A stretch of DNA of 64,000 nt from Gammaproteobacteria bacterium (GCA_030427085.1 JAUHXH010000003.1:372001-436000); one strand, 5' to 3'; positions 50,013-58,904 are shown, counted from the first letter of the stretch. Program-made: numbers and translations. The notes: a model not told the origin generated them from the sequence alone.

Positions 50013-51242
50013 GTGAACTACCCCGTTTTCATCCCCTATCTGCTGGCTCGAGCCTGCCTGAGCCTGGCCACCACCATGCTCTCCGTGGCGATTGGCTGGC
50101 ACCTGTACACGCTTACCGGTGACCCTTTCGATCTCGCTCTGGTGGGTCTGGTTCAGGTAATGCCGATACTGGGCCTGTTCTTCCTCACCGGGTGGGTGGT
50201 GGACAATTTTCCCCGCAAACGAGTGCTGGCTCTTTGTGCTGTGAGCGAGACGCTAGTACTGCTGGGGCTCGCGCTGATCATGAGCCAGGAGCAGTTGGTA
50301 GAGGACGACAAAGTGCTGGTCTTCAGCCTGCTGTTCCTTCACGGCTGCACACGCGCGTTTTTCTCGCCGGCCCAACAGGCCATCCTGCCCAACATCGTCA
50401 GCCGTGATTCCCTGTCGCGCGCAGTGGCAATCACCAGCACGGTCTGGAATACCGCCTCTACCGCAGGCCCCTTTGTCGCCGGACTACTGCTCGCCTGGCT
50501 GGATCTGGATACCTATTGGGTGCTTGCCCTGCTCGCCCTGGTGGGTGCCGTACTGTACTTCCGGCTGCCACGACTGGATCACGTGAAACCGGTGGAAAAG
50601 GGCTGGGGGCAGGTTCTCAGCGGTATTGCCTTCATCCGCCATAGCCCCTATGTGCTGGGGAGTATTACGCTCGACCTGTTCGTGGTGTTACTGGGAAGCG
50701 TGGTTGCGCTGCTACCGGTGTACGCCGCCGACATTCTCCAGGTGGGGCCGGAAGCCTTGGGACTATTGCGCGGCATGCCAGCACTCGGCGCGGTGGCGAT
50801 GGGCTTGCTGCTGGCAAAACTGCCACCGATGCGGCACAGCGGCAAGGCGCTATTTATCTCATTGGCCGTATTTTCACTTTCCATTCTGCTGTTTGCCTTC
50901 TCCACCCACCTCTGGCTCAGCCTGTTCGCACTGTGGGTGTATGGCGCTTCGGATATGGTCAGCATGAACATACGCGGCACGCTCATTCAACTGGCCACCC
51001 CGGACAGCCTGCGCGGCCGGGTGGCCGCCGTGAATTCAATATTTATTTCCACCTCCAACGAGATGGGCGATTTCCGTGCCGGCAGTATGGCCACGCTGAT
51101 GCCCCCCGTCACTGCTGTTGCCCTGGGGGGCGTGATGGCCCTGGCGGTCACCTGTGCGGGAGCCTATTTGTTCCCGAAGGTCAGGCGGCTGGATCGGCTT
51201 ACGGATGCGGATGTAGAGAAGGAACCCTCGCCCGAACACTAA
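50013..51242 (+). CDS. MFS transporter, EntS-like
   Basis: A 409-residue carrier with about 12 membrane helices and a loop motif FLTGWVVDNFPRKRVLAL after helix 2. The family of EntS and similar exporters has this form and exports siderophores or small hydrophobic compounds. It starts at a GTG at 50013 with only a weak ribosome site. No siderophore synthesis genes are nearby, so its substrate is unknown. Confidence 0.85.
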   Translation: MNYPVFIPYLLARACLSLATTMLSVAIGWHLYTLTGDPFDLALVGLVQVMPILGLFFLTGWVVDNFPRKRVLALCAVSETLVLLGLALIMSQEQLVEDDKVLVFSLLFLHGCTRAFFSPAQQAILPNIVSRDSLSRAVAITSTVWNTASTAGPFVAGLLLAWLDLDTYWVLALLALVGAVLYFRLPRLDHVKPVEKGWGQVLSGIAFIRHSPYVLGSITLDLFVVLLGSVVALLPVYAADILQVGPEALGLLRGMPALGAVAMGLLLAKLPPMRHSGKALFISLAVFSLSILLFAFSTHLWLSLFALWVYGASDMVSMNIRGTLIQLATPDSLRGRVAAVNSIFISTSNEMGDFRAGSMATLMPPVTAVALGGVMALAVTCAGAYLFPKVRRLDRLTDADVEKEPSPEH

Positions 51243-51302
51243 CCGCTCGTTCCGGCCCACACTGGACTATAGTCATTACTAACTCCATAAAGGTGGCCAC
51301 CC

Positions 51303-52631
51303 ATGAAACGACGTCAACTCCTTGGCGGTGCCGGACTGTTGCTCGGCGCCTCTTCTCTCGCTAACGCAGAAGCCGCAGTTGCCGGCACTGCGGCCGCTTC
51401 AGCAACAACCGCCGGCGCTGCGCCGCCCGTCCCACCGGGGGACTGGGAAGCACTTCGAGACCTGTTCCCACTGACAAGGGACTACGTCCAACTCGCCACC
51501 TTCCTGCTGGCATCGCATCCCAAACCCGTGTCCGACGCCATTGAAGCGCACCGCCGGGCCTTCGATGAAAACCCGGCCGATTACTGGCACGCGCACTTCG
51601 AAACGATCGAAGGGAAAATTTGCAAGGCCGCCGCGCAGTACATGGGTGGCAGCGGACACAACATCGCGCTCACCGATAGCACCACCCAGGGATTGGCCAT
51701 GGTCTACAGCGGCCTCGCCCTGGCGCCTGGCGACGAAATCCTGCACAGCGTACACGACCACTACTCCACAGATATGTCGATCGAATACCGGGCCCAGCGC
51801 ACCGGCGCCAGTGTTCGCAAGATCGCCCTCTATGACGATCCGGCTGCCTTCAACACCGCGGACTGTGTCGAACGCATTACCCGCGCCATTACCGACAAAA
51901 CCCGGGTCGTCGCCGTCACGTGGGTACACTCGGTGACTGGCGTTAAGTTACCCATCCGCGCCATTGCCGATGCGCTGGAGGAAGTGAACGCCAAACGCGG
52001 CGAGGACCGCCGTATCATTTTCTGTGTGGATGGTGTGCATGGTTTTGGCATTGAAGATCAGGATATCAGCCAACTGGGTTGTGACTTTTTTATTGCCGGC
52101 ACCCACAAGTGGATGTTCGGCCCCAGAGGCACCGGTGTTATCTGGGGCAGCGATTGGGCCTGGCAGCAAAGCCGGCCGGTGATTCCCAGTTTCAGTGCTA
52201 CCTATGAAACGTGGATGGGCCTCGCACCCGAGGGGACTGCGCCGATGGGTGAACACATGTCACCGGGCGGCTTCCACGCCTTCGAGCATCGCTGGTCACT
52301 GCCGAAAGCGTTTGAACTGCATCTGCAACTGGGCAAGTCTCAGGTCCAATCCCGTATCCATCACCTGAACACGCTGACCAAGGAGGGGCTGGCCAGCATG
52401 CCGAAGGTGAAACTCTACACACCGATGAGTAGCGAGTTATCTTCCGGGCTGGTGTGTTTTGACGTTGAGGGCATTCATGCGGATACGGTGGTGAAACGCC
52501 TGCACGAGAAGGGCATCATCATGAGTAGTACGCCCTACCGGGAGGTCTACTCGCGCTTTGCGCCGAGCCTGTTGAACAGCGAGGCAGATATTGAGAAGGC
52601 GCTCGCGGCGGTGCGTTCGCTGACGGCTTAG
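51303..52631 (+). CDS. Tat-exported class V aminotransferase-fold PLP enzyme
   Basis: The 442-residue protein opens with a twin-arginine leader (MKRRQLLGGAGLLLGASSLA), so it should be exported folded with its cofactor. The class V fold carries the PLP lysine Lys269 in AGTHKWMFGPRGTGVIW and the Asp in FCVDGVHGFG. Closest forms are isopenicillin-N epimerase-like or cysteine-desulfurase-like proteins. The reaction is unknown. AAGGTGG precedes the ATG. Exported PLP enzymes are uncommon. Confidence 0.85.
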   Translation: MKRRQLLGGAGLLLGASSLANAEAAVAGTAAASATTAGAAPPVPPGDWEALRDLFPLTRDYVQLATFLLASHPKPVSDAIEAHRRAFDENPADYWHAHFETIEGKICKAAAQYMGGSGHNIALTDSTTQGLAMVYSGLALAPGDEILHSVHDHYSTDMSIEYRAQRTGASVRKIALYDDPAAFNTADCVERITRAITDKTRVVAVTWVHSVTGVKLPIRAIADALEEVNAKRGEDRRIIFCVDGVHGFGIEDQDISQLGCDFFIAGTHKWMFGPRGTGVIWGSDWAWQQSRPVIPSFSATYETWMGLAPEGTAPMGEHMSPGGFHAFEHRWSLPKAFELHLQLGKSQVQSRIHHLNTLTKEGLASMPKVKLYTPMSSELSSGLVCFDVEGIHADTVVKRLHEKGIIMSSTPYREVYSRFAPSLLNSEADIEKALAAVRSLTA

Positions 52632-52667
52632 GGATTCAAGTTTGTCCGCCCCTGAAGGCTGACCCGA

Positions 52668-53348
52668 TCAACGCCCCAGGCGATCTATCTGCGCCTCGAG
52701 CGCCGCCAGTGCACCTTCTGCCGCACTCGTACCGTCGCCGATCGAGGTAGCCCCTGCACTGCCCTTCGCCGGGCCCAGAAAGCGCAGCGAGACCGGCCGG
52801 GTAGTGGTCATGGCCGTCATACTGGCATGCAGCAACAGGGCTTCCATTCGCGATTCCCGGTCGGGCGCCGACTTGCCCTGAATACGGGCGATCAGTTGCG
52901 CGGTCAATTCCACGCCGGGCTGCCACAGATCGCGATAAAGCACATCAAAGGCTGGGCCCTGCTCGGTCATCTCACGCAACACGAAGGCCGTGCGCAAGCG
53001 GGCATCCTGGTCATCGCCAGACAGCAAACTCAATTGGCGAACCACCTGTTTCAAGGCAGTACGAGCCGCCCCGGCGGACATGCCCTGGTCGAGTTGCTCG
53101 GCTACCTGTGCGACAAAAGCGCCCACACCCTGCTCATAGCGGCTGACAATTTCCCGGGCGCAGGCCAGGTACAGTCCCTCCTTGCTCTCGAAGTAATACT
53201 TGATCGAAGGCAAGGACACGTCTGCGGCCTCGGCGATACGGCGCGTGGTGGTCTGGCGAAAGCCATCCCGACCAAAGATCTCCAGCGCCGCGCGCAGGAT
53301 GCTGTCTCGCGTTTGCTGGCCGCGCGCCTGCATCTCACTAGTGCTCAA
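52668..53348 (-). CDS. TetR-family regulator with CerR-type C-terminal domain
   Basis: A 226-residue regulator. The helix-turn-helix lies in residues 12-58 (TRDSILRAALEIFGRDGFRQTTTRRIAEAADVSLPSIKYYFESKEGLY). The C-terminal part (LREMTEQGPAFDVLYRDLWQP) fits the DUF1956/CerR branch. TTG at 53348 has GGAG 8 bases upstream; ATG at 53333 is the alternative. It is divergent from the DUF2236 gene across two palindromic sites, the probable operators. Confidence 0.9.
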   Translation of the reverse strand: MSTSEMQARGQQTRDSILRAALEIFGRDGFRQTTTRRIAEAADVSLPSIKYYFESKEGLYLACAREIVSRYEQGVGAFVAQVAEQLDQGMSAGAARTALKQVVRQLSLLSGDDQDARLRTAFVLREMTEQGPAFDVLYRDLWQPGVELTAQLIARIQGKSAPDRESRMEALLLHASMTAMTTTRPVSLRFLGPAKGSAGATSIGDGTSAAEGALAALEAQIDRLGR

Positions 53349-53380
53349 TCCCGGATCTCCAATTCATGACTTGCCGGAAC

Positions 53381-53421
53381 TATATCACTTGATATAAATT
53401 AAATGTCTATCACTTGATATA
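53381..53421. promoter_or_regulatory. duplicated TetR operator
   Basis: The sequence TATATCACTTGATATA (53381-53396) is a near-perfect palindrome (TATATCA-CT-TGATATA). A second copy, TATCACTTGATATA, is at 53408-53421, with centres about 26 bases apart. They lie between divergent start codons, 17 bases from the DUF2236 ATG. Confidence 0.75.
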
Positions 53422-53437
53422 TTTTCCGGAGAGCGCC

Positions 53438-54361
53438 ATGCAAACCAGAATCGATACCGGCAACGGGCCCAGCGTGGATTTCACCAGCCCCAAGGGGGCG
53501 CCTGCCTATCTGGCCCCTGACTCCCAGCACTGGCGCATCTACAAAAACCCCATCGCCCTGGGGGTTGGCGGGATTTGTGCGGTACTGCTGGAATTCGCCG
53601 ACCCGCGTATCCGCAGTGGTGTATGGGATCACTCCACCTACCGAATCGACCCTATCGGTCGCTCACAGCGCACCGGCGTTGCCGCCATGGTGGGCTGTTA
53701 TGGACCGCGTGAAAGCGCTGAGAAAATGATCGCCGGTATCACCCGCATGCACGGCAAAGTAGTTGGCGAAACCCCCGGTGGCCGCGCGTACCAGGCGCTG
53801 GACCCGGAGTTGTTGAACTGGGTTCACGCCACCGCCCGCTTCGGCTTCATGAAGGCCTACCACCGTTATGTCGCACCGCTGAGCGAAGCGGAAGAGCGGA
53901 ATTACTGGAACGAGGGTAAGGATCTGGCCGCCCTGTGGGGCGTCACAGAATCACCCACCTCGGAATACGAATTCCTGAATATTATGAATGCCCTGGCACC
54001 GGGTTTCGAAGCGCACTCCATTAACAGTGAGTTTCTGGGCATCGTCGAGTCGAGCAAGGCCGCCGGCAAAACCCCACTGTTTATCCGTCGGGCGATTACA
54101 CGCGCAGCGGTCGACCTGCTGCCAACCCTGGTACGGGAGAAGCTGGAGCTGGGCAGTGATTATGACCTGAGCTGGTTTGACCGGGTGTTGCTCCGCCTGC
54201 TCGGACGTATCGCCGAGCGGCGCTTTGATCCCGCCTCGGCACCGGCCATCGCCAGTGAGCGGCTGGGGCTTCCCGCGCGCTTCCTGTGGCTCTCAGCTGC
54301 GAAGCAGGCCCAGCTCCTGGATGAAAACTCCACTGCCATCGGCGCGGAACTTACCTCCTGA
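53438..54361 (+). CDS. MpaB/rubber-oxygenase-type DUF2236 protein
   Basis: The 307-residue protein has the DUF2236 features: ADPRIRSGVWDHSTYRIDPIGR near residue 55 and LLNWVHATARFGFMKAYHRYV near residue 135, with the conserved His and Arg. Family members include the haem-dependent latex-clearing protein and MpaB, which cleave or oxidise hydrophobic compounds. The ATG at 53438 is chosen because GGAGAG lies just before it. The gene is under the divergent TetR regulator. Confidence 0.88.
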   Translation: MQTRIDTGNGPSVDFTSPKGAPAYLAPDSQHWRIYKNPIALGVGGICAVLLEFADPRIRSGVWDHSTYRIDPIGRSQRTGVAAMVGCYGPRESAEKMIAGITRMHGKVVGETPGGRAYQALDPELLNWVHATARFGFMKAYHRYVAPLSEAEERNYWNEGKDLAALWGVTESPTSEYEFLNIMNALAPGFEAHSINSEFLGIVESSKAAGKTPLFIRRAITRAAVDLLPTLVREKLELGSDYDLSWFDRVLLRLLGRIAERRFDPASAPAIASERLGLPARFLWLSAAKQAQLLDENSTAIGAELTS

Positions 54362-54473
54362 GGTCCGCCAAACCCCTCCGCGGTGCACCGATCGGGTAGC
54401 TACTCGCTAGTTGACAAGCCCCGCGTTTTGGCAGATGCTCTTTGCATGGACAACATGTAAGCAAGGAGCATGC

Positions 54474-54917
54474 ATGACCGAATTCGCATTACAACAGTGG
54501 CACCTCTGGCTCATCGTGGGCGCCCTCCTCCTGACCGCGGAAATCCTGGTGCCCGGCTTCGTACTGGCCGGCCTCGGCTTCGCTGCCCTCTGCGCTGCAT
54601 TGGTCGACTACTTCACGGGCGATTTCGGCTGGGCCCTGGTTGGCTTCATCGTGGGTGGCATCGTGTTTTTTGTTGGCATTCGCCCCATCGCCCTGCGCAC
54701 GTTTATGGATGACTCTCCGTCCCCCTTCGGCGTGAACGCCATGATCGGCAAGCAGGTACAGATTGTGGACAGCCCCGACATCGGCGGCGGCCTGCAAGCT
54801 CACTTCAGGGATTCCACCTGGTCTGTCGAGTCCGAGGATGACCTGTTCGAAGGAGATACCGCGGAAATTATCGCGGTGAAATCCACCACTTTAGTTGTAC
54901 GTCGCGTCAATCGCTAA
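54474..54917 (+). CDS. NfeD-like membrane protein
   Basis: A 147-residue short NfeD protein: two to three membrane helices (LWLIVGALLLTAEILVPGFVLAGLGFAALCAALV; WALVGFIVGGIVFFVG) and a C-terminal OB-fold domain (GVNAMIGKQVQIVDSP...IIAVKSTTLVVRRV). AAGGAG precedes the ATG at 54474. It is the usual partner of the stomatin-like protein encoded 12 bases downstream, together affecting membrane microdomains. Confidence 0.92.
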   Translation: MTEFALQQWHLWLIVGALLLTAEILVPGFVLAGLGFAALCAALVDYFTGDFGWALVGFIVGGIVFFVGIRPIALRTFMDDSPSPFGVNAMIGKQVQIVDSPDIGGGLQAHFRDSTWSVESEDDLFEGDTAEIIAVKSTTLVVRRVNR

Positions 54918-54929
54918 GGAAGCACTGCC

Positions 54930-55922
54930 ATGACCAACGCACTGATGTTTACCCTGATTTTCTTCGTACTCTTCGTCATCATCCTGCTGGTGAAGGGTAT
55001 CCGTATCGTGCCGGAACAGTCGGCGGTAATGATTGAGCGGCTCGGCAAATTTCGTAAACAGCTCAACCCCGGGCTCAATATCATCGTCCCCGTGATCGAC
55101 AAGGCGCGCAGCATTCCATGGCGTTCAACCCTCAAGGAAGGCGGCCAGAAATTCCACATGGTGGATCAAATCACCAATCTGGACCTGCGCGAACAGGTTT
55201 ACGACTTCCCCAGCCAGTCTGTAATTACCTCAGACAACGTCGGCATACAGGTGGATGCAGTGGTGTACTTCCAGGTCACCGAACCACAGAAAACGGTGTA
55301 CGAAATTTCCAACCTGCCCAATGCACTGGAAACCCTGACCCAGACTACACTGCGGAACATCATCGGTGAGATGGAACTGGACGAATCACTGACCTCCCGC
55401 GACAAGGTCAACGCCAAACTGGTGGAAACCATCGACGCGGCCGCCAAAGCCTGGGGCGTGAAAATCAATCGCGTGGAAGTACAGGACATTACGCCACCTC
55501 AGGATGTGCAGGCTGCGATGGAGCAGCAGATGAAGGCAGAGCGGGAGCGACGGGCCCGCGTCACCGAAGCCGAAGGTATCCGTGCCGCCGAAGTAAAAAA
55601 GGCCGAGGGTGACCGGGACGCACGTATCGCCCGCGCCGACGGTGAAAAAGAAGCGGCCATCCGCGAAGCTGAAGGTAATGCCCAGGCCGTGGAACGACTG
55701 GCCATAGCGGAAAAAAACCGGGTGCAGTTGGTAGAAGAAGCCCTGAAAACCAAAGCGCCTGACTACCTGATCGGCATGCGCTACATGGAAACCCTGGATC
55801 GCATGGCCAACAACCAGAACGTGGTCTGGATGCCCCACTCTGCCACCGACCTCAGCTCCTTCATCGGTGGCTACAAGCACCTGCTGGGTGACGGCGGCGG
55901 CACAGGAGGCACTACTTCATGA
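54930..55922 (+). CDS. qmcA: SPFH/stomatin-family protein, QmcA-like
   Basis: At 330 residues: one N-terminal membrane helix (MFTLIFFVLFVIILLVKG), an SPFH/PHB domain (VPEQSAVMIERLGKFRKQLNPGL...), and a C-terminal charged coiled coil with repeated KAEGD/EAEG segments. QmcA-type proteins form membrane rings with proteases or other partners. It follows NfeD and overlaps the XRE gene by 4 bases. Confidence 0.93.
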   Translation: MTNALMFTLIFFVLFVIILLVKGIRIVPEQSAVMIERLGKFRKQLNPGLNIIVPVIDKARSIPWRSTLKEGGQKFHMVDQITNLDLREQVYDFPSQSVITSDNVGIQVDAVVYFQVTEPQKTVYEISNLPNALETLTQTTLRNIIGEMELDESLTSRDKVNAKLVETIDAAAKAWGVKINRVEVQDITPPQDVQAAMEQQMKAERERRARVTEAEGIRAAEVKKAEGDRDARIARADGEKEAAIREAEGNAQAVERLAIAEKNRVQLVEEALKTKAPDYLIGMRYMETLDRMANNQNVVWMPHSATDLSSFIGGYKHLLGDGGGTGGTTS

Positions 55923-56311
55923 GTACCTCCCTCGTTGCCCACCCCGGCAGCCTGCTACCCACACTGATCCTGGAACGGTCACAACTCTCCCAGTCGGCGC
56001 TGGCTCGCCGGCTGGGATTTAACCAACCCCAGCCGGTGAACGAAATCATCAACGGCAAGCGCGGTATCACGCCAAAAATGGCGCTGTTGCTGGAGCGATT
56101 GAGCCAGAGTGAATACCCGGCGGAGTTCTGGTTGTTGCTGCAGCTGCGCTGGGATCTGGAACAGGCGCGCCGGGATGTTTCGCCCACACGGCAGGCCATG
56201 GTGCAACCCACCGCCCTGGACGGTGACGCCCTGCAGGATATGGAGCCGGAAGAATTACGGGAGCTTTACGCGCTCAGTGAATCGCTGCGCGAGATTGGGG
56301 GCAAGCACTAA
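55919..56311 (+). CDS. HigA-like XRE protein without a visible toxin
   Basis: A 130-residue helix-turn-helix protein (LILERSQLSQSALARRLGFNQPQPVNEIINGKRGITPKMALLLERL), the VapI/HigA type with a short C-terminal tail. It starts with ATG overlapping the qmcA stop (ATGA), so it is translated together with the SPFH gene. A HigB-type toxin would be expected just upstream but the genes there are NfeD and QmcA. A regulatory role for this unit is possible. Confidence 0.85.
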   Translation: MSTSLVAHPGSLLPTLILERSQLSQSALARRLGFNQPQPVNEIINGKRGITPKMALLLERLSQSEYPAEFWLLLQLRWDLEQARRDVSPTRQAMVQPTALDGDALQDMEPEELRELYALSESLREIGGKH

Positions 56312-56336
56312 GGCTTTGCTTTACCCGGGCCTGAAC

Positions 56337-56609
56337 TCAAGCTCGCAGCAGAGTCCATGCGCCAATCAGGATGAAGCCCACACCGGCAATCCAGGTCAGT
56401 ACTTTCTCACTGATATAAGCCGATAACAGGCTGCCTGCCAATACGCCCAGCGCAGACGCCAGCACCAGCGCGGCCGACGCTGCCGCGAACACCGTCCATT
56501 TACTGACCTCCTTGTCGGCCGCAAACAGCATGGTGGCCAGCTGGGTTTTGTCACCCAGTTCGGCAATGAATACGGCTGCGAAAATGGTAAGGAAAATCTT
56601 GAGGTCCAT
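56337..56609 (-). CDS. GDT1/TMEM165 (UPF0016) family transporter
   Basis: A 90-residue, three-helix protein with the signature FIAELGDKTQLATMLFAA. Only one of the two repeats of long members is present, as in many bacteria that work as dimers. Characterised bacterial relatives export manganese (MneA/MntP-like physiology). A role in Mn or Ca homeostasis is inferred from family. Confidence 0.9.
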   Translation of the reverse strand: MDLKIFLTIFAAVFIAELGDKTQLATMLFAADKEVSKWTVFAAASAALVLASALGVLAGSLLSAYISEKVLTWIAGVGFILIGAWTLLRA

Positions 56610-56748
56610 ACTGGCAGTCTTGTCGAGCTTTCAAAGGATGGCGCAAAGTGTACCGCGAGCTGGGACATCGTGCATCGGCCCCAGCCTCGTCTGTGATAAA
56701 TTGACGCGGTTCAAGACGAAGCAATCGCTACCCCACGGGGAGGTAACA

Positions 56749-57153
56749 ATGACTCTGGGATCCTGGGATCCAGCCGCCGAAGAGGCCTCGCACCACCTTA
56801 CGCTCAGCGCGTCACTGCTGGACCAACTGGCGTCTTACAGCGCAAAGGACCAGCTCGATCATCTGGACTCACTGCTGGGGGCACAGGAAGTGCAGCGGCT
56901 TTCGGGTTTGATGCGAATCGAGGCCCCGGCGTGGGAAGCGGCAGTGGCCGATCGCGACGAAACCGCCATCCGCCACCTGATCCGCTTTCTCACCGTTGCC
57001 GAAAACCTGCCCGGCTGGGAGGCCGGCGCCGATTCCCCGGTCATTCCCCTGGCCCGCTGCCTGCGCAACCGCGGCGTACGGCTGGACCGGGAATTCCAGC
57101 AATGGATTCGGGAAGTCAGCGACAACCGCTTCCTGCCCTACGGCCCGCTGTAG
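56749..57153 (+). CDS. conserved-looking cytoplasmic protein of unknown function
   Basis: The 134-residue protein has no motif I recognise. It is mostly alpha-helical, without signal or membrane segments, and ends with REVSDNRFLPYGPL. GGGGAGG lies 6 bases before the ATG at 56749. The front overlaps no gene and it converges with the DUF1244 gene. Confidence 0.7.
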   Translation: MTLGSWDPAAEEASHHLTLSASLLDQLASYSAKDQLDHLDSLLGAQEVQRLSGLMRIEAPAWEAAVADRDETAIRHLIRFLTVAENLPGWEAGADSPVIPLARCLRNRGVRLDREFQQWIREVSDNRFLPYGPL

Positions 57154-57179
57154 TTTTTACAGAAGCGGGTGTTAACACC

Positions 57180-57467
57180 TCAGGATTTGGTTCGCGCCGC
57201 CTCGAAAGCTGCCAGTTGTTCAGGCGTGGCCTCCGGTTGGTATTGGTCCTTCCACTCACCGTAGGGCATGCCGTAAATGCGCTCACGCGCCTCGTCCATG
57301 TCGACAGACTCACCACGGGCTTCAGCCTCGGCAACGTACCACTTGGACAGGCAATTGCGGCAAAAACCCGCCAGAATCATCAGGTCGATATTCTGGACGT
57401 CTTTGCGGCTGTCCAGGTGTGCCAACAGGCGCCGGAATACGGCTGCCTCGATTTCGGTATTACTCAT
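57180..57467 (-). CDS. DUF1244-family protein
   Basis: The 95-residue protein matches DUF1244 over its full length: FRRLLAHLDSRKDVQNIDLM, ILAGFCRNCLSKWYVAEAE, then RERIYGMPYGEWKDQYQPEA. The two Cys in CRNC are conserved and could bind metal. The ATG at 57467 is preceded by GAGG. The function of the family is unknown; it is common in alpha- and gammaproteobacteria. Confidence 0.92.
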   Translation of the reverse strand: MSNTEIEAAVFRRLLAHLDSRKDVQNIDLMILAGFCRNCLSKWYVAEAEARGESVDMDEARERIYGMPYGEWKDQYQPEATPEQLAAFEAARTKS

Positions 57468-57510
57468 GTGAAGCCTCGCTGGATTGTTGTGACTCCACAC
57501 GCAGGACGCG

Positions 57511-58302
57511 TTAGACCGGCATCCACTGCCCGCCATTGACATCCAGTGACGCGCCCGTGACCACGCGGGAGTAATCGGAAGCGAAAAATACCACAGCGCG
57601 GGCACAATCGCCGTCTTCCGGAATACTACCCAGAGGAATATTGGCGGCAACTTCGGCGATCAACTCTTCCTTCGGCCGGCCAGTTTCAGCCGTCTGCCAA
57701 TCAAAGTAGGCCTCCACATTCGGCCCCCACATCCACCCCATGTGGCAGGTGTTAACGCGAATGTTGTCGCCGCCCAGCTCCAGGGCCAGGTGGCGCGTGG
57801 CGGCGCGCAATGCCGCCTTCGATGCCGCGTAGCCGCCCTGGGTTGCCATCGGCTGGTGCTCCACCATCGTTCCTACCATTACCACCGAGCCACCTCCGCC
57901 CTGCTTCATGAAGGGCACACAGGCCTGGGTGAGCGCCATGGAACCAAACAGGTTAACGTCCATGGTGCGGCGCCAGTAGTCCAGGTTGGCCTGATCGATC
58001 GGGGCATAGCTACAGGGATCGAAGGCGCTGTTTACCAATACGTCGATGCGGCCGAAGGCCGCTGCGCTAGCCTCCGCCAATGCCTGGCACTGCGTGGAGT
58101 CGGCAATATCGGTGGGCACTTTCAGCACTTGTGTGCCGAGCCCCAGCCCGTCAATCTCGGCTTCAGCAATGTCCAGCTTGGCGGCAGTCCGCGCCGCCAG
58201 CACCACCGCCTTCGCACCCTCGCGGGCACAGAGCGTTGACACTTCCTGCCCCAACCCGGGACCTATTCCCGATACGATGACCACCTTGTCCTGTAACAGC
58301 AT
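57511..58302 (-). CDS. short-chain dehydrogenase/reductase with Thr in place of catalytic Ser
   Basis: A 263-residue classical SDR: cofactor loop SGIGPGLG, NSAF replacing NNAG, catalytic YAASK, and a C-terminal VVTGASLDVNGGQWMPV. The position 13 residues before the Tyr, normally Ser, is Thr (VGTMVEH). Thr can partly replace Ser in some SDRs, so activity is still possible. GGAG lies 9 bases before the ATG. The substrate is unknown. Confidence 0.9.
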   Translation of the reverse strand: MLLQDKVVIVSGIGPGLGQEVSTLCAREGAKAVVLAARTAAKLDIAEAEIDGLGLGTQVLKVPTDIADSTQCQALAEASAAAFGRIDVLVNSAFDPCSYAPIDQANLDYWRRTMDVNLFGSMALTQACVPFMKQGGGGSVVMVGTMVEHQPMATQGGYAASKAALRAATRHLALELGGDNIRVNTCHMGWMWGPNVEAYFDWQTAETGRPKEELIAEVAANIPLGSIPEDGDCARAVVFFASDYSRVVTGASLDVNGGQWMPV

Positions 58303-58403
58303 ACCCCGTCTCCCGATATTGCAGTGTGATGGCTCTACCCTAGTGTGCCGGGTACCGGGAGCGCAGCATTATTTGTGTGGGGGGCGGTGAAATCGCCGGT
58401 TTT

Positions 58404-58904
58404 TCAGCGAGTGGTTCGGGAAGCCATACCGGCTTTTTCCAGCAGGGATTCCACCAGGGGGCGCAGCTCGGCGCCCTGACCGGGGAAGCGCCAGCGCACC
58501 TGCTCAAACTCCGCCAGTGGCAGCCAGTAGGCACGCTCAACTTCCCAGTTGAACCCGGAGGCCGGTTCGGGATGGGGGTCTGAGGACGTACAGTGCAGCA
58601 GGTGAAAGCCGGTATCGAATTCGGCCACCAGAGGGCCAGGCTTGAGGAGCAAGCCGGTTTCCTCCTGAGTCTCACGCTGGGCAGTACAGGCGGCGGTCTC
58701 TCCTGGATAGGCGCTGCCACCGGGCACCGAGATGCGCCCAGTGTCGCGCATGCGCACTACCAACAAGCTATCGCCGCGCAAGGCCAGGCACCCGGCACTG
58801 GGCGGCGCCACCGTCACGGCCGCGGTTTTACAGGCCGGCAAGTGACTGCCACAGCCTGCCAGGCTCAATCCAAGAATCAGTAGTAGCGGTAAGCGTGAAA
58901 ACAT
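58404..58904 (-). CDS. Nudix hydrolase with lipoprotein leader
   Basis: The 166-residue protein starts with MFSRLPLLLILGLSLAGCG, a lipoprotein signal with lipobox LAGC (Cys18), so it should sit in the envelope. The complete Nudix box GSAYPGE-x7-RETQEETGL is in the middle. Known Nudix enzymes are nearly all cytoplasmic, so this location is unusual. The ATG at 58904 begins the leader; an in-frame ATG at 58931 would add nine residues before it. Confidence 0.8.
   Translation of the reverse strand: MFSRLPLLLILGLSLAGCGSHLPACKTAAVTVAPPSAGCLALRGDSLLVVRMRDTGRISVPGGSAYPGETAACTAQRETQEETGLLLKPGPLVAEFDTGFHLLHCTSSDPHPEPASGFNWEVERAYWLPLAEFEQVRWRFPGQGAELRPLVESLLEKAGMASRTTR

Noticed and set aside
55919-56311. 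HigBA toxin-antitoxin module
   Set aside because: No HigB-type toxin or other small toxin gene lies next to the HTH gene.
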